From: Marsupella aquatica
Lineage: Eukaryota; Marchantiophyta
DNA: 64,000 nucleotides
Direction: 5' to 3'
Assembly (NCBI GenBank): GCA_973895155.1
Contig: OZ316892.1
Span: forward strand, 25,110,001 to 25,174,000
A model generated the notes under the pieces. It had not been told where the DNA came from, searched no databases, and saw only the letters and a list, made by a program, of their open reading frames with translations. Of this stretch, positions 11,119-22,400 are shown piece by piece. Each line of letters begins with the position of its first letter. The stretch's first letter is position 1. The position numbers were made by a program, and so were the translations under genes.

Positions 11119-13048
11119 ATGGCATTAGCACCAGCTCTTGCTTCTTCTACACCTCAGCCTCCATCTTCAAATCCTTCCCTGTCACCAGGCCAAGCTCAAA
11201 TCTCAAGTCCAACCCCTAAATCAGAAATTGTTCAAACTGCAAAGTCTTTATCAATTATAGATGGCATTCCAAGTGCAACTGTTGGTGATGCCACTAAAGC
11301 TACTCTATTAACATCTACTATCATTGATGGATCATCCATACAGTTTGCCCATAATTCAATCAACAAGGAACTAATCTTGAAGGATATTCTCAAAGAGAAG
11401 GAGCACATTCTTCATGAAAATGAACTTCTAAGAGATCATTTAGTGGTAAAGTATTTGGACACTCTTTTAGGGTTTTCATCCCCATTATTGAAACATATGA
11501 AGCACAAAAAATACTTTAAGCATTCCCTTTCCAGAAGGCTCAAGTGAAATAGATTTCCATCAATGATGAAACATAGAATAGCTAGCAAATTAAGTGTGGA
11601 AAATCACGTACAATTTGAGATTCAACTTAAAGCACTTTTTGATATTATTACCCAGTCCTCATTGAAATGCAGCGGATAGTAGACCAATCTGCTGCCCAAA
11701 CAGATGAGGTAACCCACAGTTTAGCCCAAGAAGGTGAAGAAGATGAGGAGATCCCAGAGTATGGTAGCATAAGTTCACTAGCTAAAAGCAGCTCTATAAG
11801 AGGCGGATTCTTGCTTGAAACTAGTGAGGAAGACTACAGCTTAAGTGACTTACCAATCCAAAAATTGAATGCTGAAGAGAAAAATGATATTGCGAGCAAA
11901 GAAAATGCCAAACTTCACGAGGAGATGAATGAATGTAGGAGTACAAATGAGAGGCTGTTAGATGAATTAAGGGCAGCATACGACGAGTCTGACTTGAGAA
12001 TTGGTGAAGTTAGAAGGGACCGAGCAGACTTTCAAAGGGATGTCATGGGTGATGCACAGAGCAAGGGTTTCGAGAGAGCAAGTGCACACAAAGTCCTCAA
12101 GTACGAGCTATCTCAGGAGGAAGAGATGATTTTATTGAATGAATCATTCAACTTGATCATGATCAAGAGCAAATTCATAATTTACATATTTGTTTTATAT
12201 GACTATATTGCTGCATTTATCCATGTGTATGAGGTCTTTGCAGTCTGCACATTACAAAACTGATCATGAATCTATGGTAAGGCAGAGTTCTGTTGTAGTT
12301 ATTAATATGGTTATAATATATATGAAGACATTTTGGGGGAGGATTTTTACAACCAGGATCTGAAAGAAGTAAAACAGCATGAAAGATAAGGATTCCGATG
12401 ACTGATTTTTGACTGAATTGATTTCCTAAAATTCAGACTGTCAAAGCCAATTGTTGCTAAACTCTTGCTTTGGTCGGCTTTGCTTATGAAAAGAGATATC
12501 TATGAACTTTTATTTTAGATATGGATTTTTATTAGGTTTCTGTTTGTTTCCAAAACACCTCCAGAAATAAATTTGGTTCTGTCAGCAGAGTTTGTCACAG
12601 TTTACAAGCATTGGAACAGTAAGGATATCAAATGCCAATCATATATCTCTAGCTTGGTTATATTGTGGACTTGTCAGCTTAAATGAAAGTGACATACACT
12701 CAATATGCTGATATTAAGCAAAGGAATATGTTGCATCAGGTTTTTGGAAGCAAAGATTAAGTACAAGGTTTCTAAAGCAAAGAAAGTGCATGAGCGGAAT
12801 CAAGCACTTTATGTGGTGATAGCCCGAACAAGCAAACAATTGGGTATGAAGAAAGAGCTTGCAGATGTTCTCCATGCTGTAGATTTTGAACAACTACACA
12901 TCCACAAGCAACAAAATCAACAAAAAATTGCTGACAAAAGTCATGAACTTCAACGCTTAAAGTCAAGCCATGCCAAAGCACTAGAGGCATTGCTCAATTT
13001 CTTGTGACTTTTATTTGGTTGGTTATAACATACATAATGGAACATACC

Positions 13049-13091
<43 letters not shown>

Positions 13092-14491
13092 CCGTGCATC
13101 CCATACATTGGATAGAATCCACAGTCTATGACAAACAAGAGAGAGATCACAATCAGTCATGCTTTGTTGATATTCTAGTTTTATTTACAGTGTCCATGCA
13201 GATGTAACAGGCTGATAGGTACTGTTGTGAAGAATATGATTAAGCATATAAAATAGAAAAACATTCCAAATCTTACTTAAGAAAAGGAGGTAATTGTGTT
13301 ATTAGTGTTCTCATTACAATCTATGTAGTTACTTGATTTCCATCTGGGAATTGACCTTATCTTATGAAAAAGAGAAAATTGCAAGTTGTACTGAAATTAC
13401 TTGGGGCTAAAGTAAAGAATTACATAAGGAGTCTTAATACAGTTGTTACCTACAGGACTTCATTTGGACATACCCAACACATTTTTTTAAGACAATTGAC
13501 AAAACTGAATGTTCGTCACATCTAACTAGGTTTAGCAGTGTTGATTTCAGGCACTTGAAAGCACATCAATCAAGCTACAAGATCTCATAAACAACCAAAA
13601 CAAAACCCTAGATGACTTGAACAACTCCGAGCCTCAGTTGGCAAATGTCAAGAAAGACATTGCAAGAATAACTTTGAAGAAGGTTATTACTAGTCAAATC
13701 ATTGTCTTTTACACCTCCATGCAAGCTAGAAAGTTTGCCAATGTGATGGGTTTTGTTAATGTGAATACGTCCAAGCATGACATTCATTAGCACAGAACTA
13801 AACCATTATGTCAGAATGTCATTTAGACCCTGGAAACATGCCTGTAGTCCAATGGTATGCAGATTAATTGATAGGCTCCAATTAAGGTGTAATAAGGAGC
13901 TAAATAATGGATGCCTAATGATGTAGTTTGCATTGTTCAGCTAGAGAACTTCAGGTGAAGCTCAATGTTTGCAATTCTAGTTGGTCTAATTGAATATGGA
14001 ATATCACTGTGACAGGAACGGCTTGACGAACTGTATCATATCTTTATACAAGAAAGAGATGCACAATTGGGAGAATCTCAACCTAATGTGTTAGATTATA
14101 TGCAACTAAAAGATCAAGTCCATTGCCTACAAAGAGAATACAAGAACTGGACCAATAAAGTATGCTCTTTCTACTGTCAAATCGGGTGTCAAATAAGCTA
14201 TCCAATGATACATGAGTGAAATATTATGACGCAAGAAAAACTCATAAATCCTAAAACCCTTACAATACGGGCACTTGACCTCAATAGTGGGCTGTTTCTA
14301 TGGTCGATCATAGATTTTATTTATAATTCAATCCACCCATAATGCACCCATTTATTTCTTTAACTCATTGCTTTTGTGAGAAACAGGTAGAGGTTGCAGA
14401 ATTATGTTCGCAACAAGCAAGTAATCTTCAATCAGAGAAAGATACATCATGTGTAATTGACACCCACTTGGCTCCTAGTAAAACTTCCTAG
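11119..14491 (+). CDS. CFAP263/CCDC113-like motile-cilium coiled-coil protein
   Basis: Cilia- and flagella-associated protein of the DUF4201 coiled-coil family. Known relatives form a complex with CFAP184/CCDC96 near the nexin-dynein regulatory complex of motile axonemes. Exons by reading frame: 11119-11445, 11673-12100, 12740-about 12986, 13551-13682, 14016-14159 and 14387-14491 (stop TAG). Boundaries are GT-AG with matching phases except at the end of exon 3. Product is about 460 residues (human CCDC113 is shorter). Recognisable blocks: IGEVRRDRADFQRDV with HKVLK (exon 2), LHAVDFEQLHI and HELQRLKSS (exon 3), then PNVLDYMQLKDQV and NKVEVAEL spanning the last junction. All lie in the order of the animal protein. 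The N-terminus is Ser/Pro-rich. The ATG at 11119 is the first in frame and keeps phase. Microtubule-associated role in sperm flagella is inferred. CCDC96 is the main alternative. Confidence 0.8.
13052..13089. repeat. (CA)n microsatellite
   Basis: About 18-19 uninterrupted CA dinucleotides in the intron after exon 3 of the CFAP263-like gene. The open frame across it is a trivial product of the repeat. Confidence 0.95.
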
Positions 14492-14499
14492 AGAGACCT

Positions 14500-15815
14500 C
14501 TTTTGATGAATTTTGTACACTTGGGCGTCTTTGCCTATTGACCTACTAGTGGCATGAAGAATCACTTAAAACAACTTTGTAAGACATGACAATTAATTAT
14601 TTTGTTGACCTCAACATGAGTTAACCACCTTCAAAATTGATACCTATGACGACATCACACACAAGCCCAGAATGTTTTCCTGATTAACTACGCATAGTTA
14701 AGAAATTCTGAATGGTCATTCTAGCAATGCTGCTTTGAACTACCATCCAGATGGAATATTTTTCAATATGCAGATGTAATGTGAGGTACTTGAAATTCAC
14801 AATGGACTTGAGGCCCATTTAATTTTACATTGTTCTGTAAGAGTCACAGCCTCCACACCCGTTTTTGGTCATAGGCTAGCATTTACGGTATTTCAGACCC
14901 GTGTGTGAGGCACAATCTATTGGTCTTAGTAGGGACATCTGGACCTCTCTTGTACTGGTGGCAGCCTCCAGGCTTGGAAATTGACAGTAAGGGTGCCAAG
15001 TCTTCCTCTATAATGGAAAAAGAGCCTCAATTCCTCGTGGTCAAGGATCCAATAATCCGCCCTTTCATAAAATGCTGCAAATTTTCCAGTCCATGTTTCA
15101 GTTTTGTGCGTGAGTTGAGATTCTATTTTGAAGGCCAGCTCTATCCACCTGCCTTGAATTTTTGGGGGCTCTAAATAGTCCCATTCTTTGACCGTTTCCT
15201 ACAAGCCTCATTTGTGTAGAGGCCTGATCCCTTAGTGTTTGTCATCTTAGTTTTGTAAATAATTTGTTCTTGGATGTCATCATAGTTTTTAAAATAATTA
15301 GTTCTTGGACCCTCTACTGATGTATGCTTACCTACTTGTAAGGAAGCTAATACATGTTAGGTTTTGGTTAGTTTTAAATTTAAGTTTTGCCTACAATACA
15401 AAGCCAAAGTTCACATCTAATTGTTCAAAACAATTTTTTGGTTGGGCAGGGTGGGAGTCTTAATAATTATTATCTTTGCCACTATGGTAGTAACTAATTA
15501 TTGTTGGTTTAAAGTGCAGGTTGTCACTGTTAGATATCAACATCTGATGTCATCCATTGATCTAAAATATCTTACGACACACATTTTTTTCGTGTGCCTA
15601 GTGTGCACCATGATTCACTGTTCTCTATGTTAGCCAATGATCAATAAAATGAGTCAACAAATGAGATCTAACAATTAAAATAAATCACCATTGTTATTTA
15701 AGTAAAATGATCAATGTATACCTCTCCTTTTTGCAAACATGCACCAGTTATTGGATCGACAGCTAGGGAGCCTGTCGAAACTGAACCGCACTTGAACTCA
15801 TGAGGGATGCAGGCA
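14500..15815. other. 3' flank of the CFAP263-like gene, no other gene
   Basis: AT-rich. The 89-codon ORF at 14905-15174 has no recognised domain and is not supported. AATAAA-like signals occur around 15643 (CAATAAAATG), which is rather far for the 3' end of the upstream gene. Nothing else is seen. Confidence 0.35.
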
Positions 15816-15890
15816 TCATGGGCCTGTAGCTCAGTGGTAGAGCAGTACAATGTACACGGGAGGTCCTAAGTTCAATTCCTAGCTGGTCCA
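15783..15890 (+). repeat. tRNA-derived SINE-like unit or tRNA pseudogene
   Basis: The segment 15820-15890 (71 nt) has tRNA architecture. It has a GGGCCTG acceptor strand, a D-arm TAGCTCAGTGGTAGAGC (pol III A box), a B-box-like GTTCAATTCC in a T arm, and a 3' end CTGGTCCA that largely pairs with the 5' end. The anticodon arm does not fold into a 5-bp stem with a 7-nt loop, so a functional tRNA is unlikely. The same upstream flank (GAACCGCACTTGAACTCATG) precedes the related copies at 16018-16200, so the repeated unit is larger than the tRNA part. Confidence 0.65.
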
Positions 15891-16017
15891 TGCTGTTGAC
15901 AATTCAAACATGGTTTCAGAGCCAAAGATCATGAGTTTCCCTTGTAACGAGTGTGACTCCAAGGAGGGTTGTGGAAATGAACCTAAGGAGTGTGACTCAA
16001 GGGAGGGTGTTGGAAAT

Positions 16018-16200
16018 GAACCGCACTCGAACTGATGAGGGATGTAGACATCATGGGCTTGTAGCTCAATGTTAGAGCACTACTATATAGATGGGAGGTC
16101 CTAGGTTCAATCCCTAGCCGAGACATCATGGGCTTGTAGCTCAATGTTAGAGCACTACTATATAGATGGGAGGTCCTAGGTTCAATCCCTAGCCGGTCCA
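16018..16200 (+). repeat. Second tRNA-derived unit, internally duplicated in tandem (75 bp)
   Basis: Begins with the same flank as the 15.8 kb copy and then carries two tRNA-like bodies, 16055-16120 and 16130-16200, identical through the shared region with a 75 bp period. The T arm is perfect here (CTAGG TTCAATC CCTAG) and the B box is strong. The A box is weakened (TAGCTCAATGTTAGAGC) and no anticodon stem forms. The first body lacks the last acceptor bases, consistent with tandem duplication of a tRNA-headed SINE. Confidence 0.7.
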
Positions 16201-19200
16201 CGGCTGGAGATAATTCCAACAGAGCCCATGACAATAAGATCCACTTCCAAGTGTGCATCCAGCTTCAGGCTCCCCAGATTTGGATGCACCAGCAGATATG
16301 CCGGCCACCAACAGGTATGCTTGCAGCTGCTCCTAATGTGGAGAAGAAAGTTGTTTGAAGCCTAGGCTGAGGTGTCAACAATGTTTTGCCACCTGCAGAC
16401 AACCATTCGTCAAATGTTGCAGCTGCTTCGAATGCTGGCAGCCCTGAGTCGGTTGATCAAGCCCAACTGGACACACCATAATCAGATTTCTTCGGTTTTT
16501 GTCATTACCAGTGGATGCAATGTTTGACACTCGTTTCTGAGGATTTTTCCCTGTGACAGACATGCCGCATTTGACCTTTGCCTCACCTGTAGCTCCAGAA
16601 GTATTTCAATTCGATTCAATTCTTAAGACGAGCTCCCCAAATGCTCATTACAGCGCTCCGTTGCAGGTAAAGAATCCACATTCACTCCTCGTGCCACGAA
16701 CACGTGGAAATATGCCAAGGAGTAAGTGGAAGCACTCAACAAGAGAATGGGTCACAATGCCTCACGCTCTTGGGAGGGAACCTCTAAAAATACTTCTACT
16801 GTGGCTACTGTGTTCACGGAGGTGCTGCTGCTGCCCTCTTCTGTCCCAGCTGCGTGCTGTCGCATCGTCCTTAGGATTACCACTCCCGTTCCTCGAAACC
16901 AAGAGCGTGGCACTCCTTGCCGTCCTCCCAATTGCAACCTACCAGTCCCATATCCACGAGCCACCGCGGAGATTTGAGCAAGGTATCCTTCGTGCACTAC
17001 ATCATTGAAGTTTCAGTGTAGCCACAACCTATGCTGTTCTCCTAATTGGGCTACAACCTATGCTGTTCTCCTAATTGCCATTCTGAGGCGGGTGTATAGG
17101 CCGGCATTGAGCTTGCATTAGAGAATATGTACATACCTCCCCATCTGCTTTGTGAGATCGTGATGAGTCCTGCATGACTAAACCTCTTGTGTCACACCAT
17201 TCCTTCCTCTCGCCCGAAAGCGATCTTCCTCTTGCCTGTGCCCTCTTCCCTTTCCTGCCTTTCCGATGATTCTGTCAATATGGAATTTCCTGAATGACTT
17301 TCAAAATACATTGACTTGCGTGAGTAAATCTCAGATCCCTGGTAGCTGTGATGATAACTGCTCAAATTTGTCTTTTAGAGCTCTAAGGCAGACGGGAACT
17401 GTGTGTGGAAAGGCGAGTTTTGTCCGTTCCCTGCTCAATTCAATGTTTGATCGATATGACTGTTTTCGACTTGCAACAGCCATGACAAGCAGGTTTTAAC
17501 CAACGGAGAAAATGGCTTGCATTAGCGTACAGTAATAATCTTAGTGCCGTTTTCTCACCCTTTCCCTTACCTAAAGTTAAGTCGCTTCCAGATAACACAT
17601 CAAAATCTACTTGATTTGAAAGCGGGGCCGGGCTTCAGTTATTTACAAGTAGTTTAGGCTGTTCTAACTAGGAGATTGCTGCCACTTTGGTTGTTCTGAC
17701 ACACCCCTATATCAAAGTGGCAGAATGATCCATATTTTAATCAGATGAGCAGAACAAAAGACTGTGGTGCGTTGGTGGATTGAGATTTGAATTTACACCT
17801 AGAATTAAGATGAATTGTGTTGGAGGGAAAGCATTCATCAAGACTTTTGATTCATTTCGGATTTTGAAGGCACTAAAAAAAAGTCTCAGACTCTACAACA
17901 TGAACAAGCCCCCTCCGTCTCACTGGCAGCTGGTAACTCCCTGGGACTCCACTCTTAAACAGGCACATCAAAGTCATTGTAACGAAATCTTGAGCACCCC
18001 TGAGAACTAACCCGTTCATCTGAAGAACAGGAGATCAACGAGTAGAAGCTTCCGGTAATTGGGAAGAATGAATAAATCCAAGTCCACAACGAGAGCACAT
18101 CCATGAAGTCCAGAACCCGATTAGAACACAGGACAGGAGATGAACATTCCGCCAACAAAGAGAACCAAGGAATCTAAGGGATCCGACCAAGGTATATTTT
18201 GAAATCAATGCTGACCTGGTTGAGCGTGAAATAACGTCATTTCAGGCACAGCATTCTTACTTGCGAGCAGAGAAAAGCATGATGCTAATCAGCATGTCTA
18301 AATGAAAGCTGCCCTTGACCATTCTGAAAATGTAAGATAGGAACTGATACAAAGAGTAAGAATGTCCTAACTAGTCTCTGTGAGGTTCCATCTCAGTGGT
18401 GGCCTGCTTTTAACAAGAGCTTCTGTGACCACCTACTCTTTCCCTGCTTAATCACAGCCACCTGCCATCCAGCCGTCCATAACGTTCCATGCTTTACAAT
18501 GAAAATCCACTCGCCCATTTTGGTGGACAGCAAACTTATGTTGTGTCAATAATCGCCAGTGTACTGGGTAGGCAGATGAAATCCCATGCAGAGGTATAGC
18601 TTGAGGATGACAACGTTGATCCATATGACTCAACTCACCTCTATGGAGTACAGGCTTCTCATCCCGTTTGCTCAAGGTGTCGCTATTACCTATCTGACAG
18701 CTGCCACCTACAAACAACTGTCCATCTCACTTCGCTGGTATATCACGAGAGGTCCCAACATATATGTGACAATTCTAAGTCAGATTTAGATAAAAGGATT
18801 GTGCTTTTCCATGTGGAACACAATTGGAAATCACAATTTTGGCTCCTCAGAACTAGAGAATTGTGTCTATATACCAATCTTATCGACGAGACCATAATGA
18901 ATGCTTATTGATATCAGGAACAAGGGGACGTGCCATGAACACCCTCATGTAGTGCAAGGAGCCTAAAACTTCCTCAAGTGGTCGTAGGATCTTGTTCAAA
19001 TCAGCTGCCACGCATCCTCAAGTCATGAAGCACGATGACATAGCCATCGAACCAAAAGGGGGATGATAAAGGCCATCACTACAGATAGTCATTGAATGTT
19101 ACATCCTTGTGGACCATCCCTTAATAGTTCCATCTCTTGAACTAATCTCTGCACCCAAGGAAACGACAGAACTAAGAAATTCCCTCGAAAAGGAACAAAA

Positions 19201-19490
19201 ATCTAAAGAACCACGCTGAACAAATAGTTTTGGATTCAACGGCAAGTTGCTTAATCAAAAATTCAGAACCTGAATCAGTAAGGTAGCGACATCCATGGAT
19301 CCAATACTCTTATCCTATAGGTCTAAACATATCACGATCTTGAGCACGAGTTTGAGGAATTTCAAAGCTAAGACTTCCACCGACTGAATAGCTATGCTGG
19401 TTTCTTTCATTATGGAAATGACGACAGTAGCTATGCTCAGATTTAGATTAATCAAATAAGAAACGAAACTAGTTTGGTGATTGATATTTC
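16201..19490. other. Spacer, possible coding remnants, no supported gene
   Basis: Several open frames near 16380-17010 have Ala/Ser/Pro-rich translations (for example SNVAAASNAGSPESVDQAQ) that look like plant regulatory-protein filler, but stops interrupt them and no domain is visible. A 29 bp-spaced duplication of ACAACCTATGCTGTTCTCC lies at about 17020-17075. The region 18900-19490 may include the 3' UTR or final exon of the RING-LON gene on the minus strand. Confidence 0.35.
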
Positions 19491-22400
19491 TCAAACCTGT
19501 TTAGTGTCTGTCAAGCGTAGAAGGCGCAGCCTTTCTAAAGATCTCATGGTGAGAAGGTTTGCGAACTGTTTCAAAGCAACCATGTCCAGAGCGAGAAATG
19601 TTTACTTGGATACATATCGGAAGGAACAAAAAAGTCAAGCATTTTGAGATTCATGTACTTCAACAAGCTAACGGAGTCAAATATGAACTTAGACAGCTTT
19701 ATCACAAACGGCGCAAAGAAAATTAGATAAATTGACTGATGGCTACAAAGGACGAGCGAAACAAATTGTTCATGAATTCAGAGGGATCATACCCAAAAGC
19801 TAAAAGCCTCAGCATCAGCTGCATCGGGCATGCCTTCTGCCCTGGTCATCAATTCAGAGAACCTGGCCCGTCGATCTGCCCCAGCGCGGGAACAAAATGA
19901 ATCAAATCCATGAGTGTATCAAGGTTTCAGAATAAAAACAGAATCAGCTTCGTTTTGTTAGAGATTTTCAAAGCACAGGACCTGCTTTGGCCCCTGATTC
20001 AATGGAGCAAAAGAAAACACAAAGAAGGCCTTGGATGCGAGAGTCAGAATCCCAATAAAAGTGAGCACGAAAAAGGATTTTAACTTCGGGTCGAGCCATA
20101 ACCAAAAACCGTAGCTTACCTGTCCTTGCGACAGTTCGTGCCTGAGAAATCCAAGACTCAGCAAGCTGGGAAGCTTCGTTTACAAGAGCCATTGTCTATA
20201 TCCAAAATCGATAGAGATCACAAAACAGACTTTAGAATACAATCCTCATGTATCTTAAATTTGATCTTCTTCCAAACAAATACCCAAACGTATCAATTAA
20301 GATGCAAAAAAGATTGCTGTGCGTAAGCACACCTGCTCATACTCGGGTGAACCTCCTGGAGGAGCAACATCTTCAAGCCACTGTACTTGTGCAACGCGAT
20401 ACCTAAGATCCAAACAGTCATGTCGATTAGGCCATGCGTTCCTGTTAGGACTTCACAATCTCTTCCTGAAACTTATTTGGCAGGCATGGAGGCTGCCATA
20501 GAACGATGATGGAGGTTATTCCGATAAAGCGGAAGCACAGCGACTGCATCCCAGCTACAGCACAGCCTGAATTACGGCATTGGTGAGACACAAACGTGCT
20601 AATACTGGTTTACATCATATTTGAGGGGATGGTCGAGAGAGGAACTACGAAAATTCAACTGAAGTTCTTGGAGGAGTACCAAAAAGTTTGGAGTCACACA
20701 CAAGAAGCGAAAAAAGTTCAGCTATACATACGCTTCAATGGTCCCTGACAAAGTTACTTCACTGAGATAACTAAACAACTAATGATTGTAAATTATTCTT
20801 GAAAAAAACCTTTAAAAGTCACAACATTCAACGTTACGGACAATTCGCGTATTAATGAATCAGGCTGTCAAAAGAAGGAAGACTGTACCCATCTTGCTCC
20901 CATGCTCTCGTTATCTTAAAACGACGACGACCCTCCACCTGAGCAGGAAAATTGAGACCAGAAGACCGAAAAATAAACTCCAAGATTTGTACGGATGTTG
21001 GCGAAAGTCATGGCTTTGTACCACGAGTGATGGGGATTGCATAATTAAGACAACGATTCATCAGCACGTAACTAAAATAGATGAAATTCATTTCTATTTA
21101 CGCACCCAGTCAGCTTACTGGAATCAACTACGCACAAAAGAGAGAAATAATACAGATCAAACTACAGAACAAAATGAGAGTGATAAAGCGATAAAACTGT
21201 AAAGAATCTTTTCAAGGACTCTGAAAGAAATCCAAACGTTGACTACAAACTGCAAAACCATGCGTGTGATCCTGGATAATTCTAAAGGCGTGATGTTCCC
21301 CGGGTAGCTAGAAAAGGTATGTATTCAGAACACAATAATCATACTGCAATTCTTATCACACTAACCTCCAAGTAAAAGCGCCCATCTGCGAGAGGCTGAC
21401 ACCTGCGATCACACCTCATAAGTATAATTGTCAGTAAAGACTCGCAAAGCCCACCATGTCTTCAAGCACAAACTAAAGCATTTGATGGAGAGGCACTGAT
21501 ATTTGACTTACTCGCAAACTTCCACTTCACAACCAACATCTGCCAGGATCCCAGTTTGGGGATCGATTCCCACCTGGAAACCAATCATTTAAAACAGGTT
21601 AAGTTCTGTATTTAGTAGAGTTTCAGAACTATGGACTTATTGATGAATCATATTCAATAGTGAATCAATACATACCATGCCCATGTGACGGTTTCCTTCC
21701 ATGATCCGTCGTACCTTACAAAACCAGGAGCCAATACTGTGAGACAAGAATGGAGGACAGTTGATGGAGAAAGGACAGTTGTTACTTTCCAAAACGTTTA
21801 ATCCATTAGTTAGAATATCTACATGTGATTCAGAGTGGAGATAGAACTAAGGAGCGCTTATATCTAGGAGTGTATCCATAGGTTTAAGCCTACTGTAGAA
21901 GGTGCAATTTATTTCTTTTCAAAATTAGTGTCAACTCATGGAGACGTTTTGAGTCACACACTTGAGAAAAGGTTAGGTGAGAAGAAAAACCACATACCAT
22001 CAACCTGTAGCGCGGTTCAAAAATGTTTAGCTGCATTTTTTCGTAGGGTAGGAAGACATTCATGACAAATAAGGGCAAGATTTCGTTTCCCCCCAGTGTC
22101 ACTTCATCCATCTCAGCTTTCCTTTCCTTATATTCCTCTGGAAAGTTGCGCTGTATCAAGTTGTTCAGTGTCACACTGGAAAAAGAAAAGGTACTGAAGG
22201 TTCAATCATTAATGTGCATTAGACAATTCACTTTGAGCACCCAGTGACAAGTTACCACAAGCATAGTTGCCTTATTGAGATGTTAAGAGGGAGAAATTAC
22301 GGAGTTCAACCAAATGCAATACCTCACTGGGTACGATTTTGGGCTGACAAAAAGTACGGTCCTGCACATTGGGCACTTATTTCCTGCACAGAAAAAATGC

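Noticed and set aside
11119-14491. Assignment to CCDC96/CFAP184 rather than CCDC113/CFAP263
   Set aside because: Both share the DUF4201 region, but the HKVLK block, spacing and short C-terminus fit CFAP263 better. Kept as the main alternative.
15820-15890. Functional tRNA gene
   Set aside because: D and T arms are good but no anticodon stem-loop forms, and related copies are equally defective.
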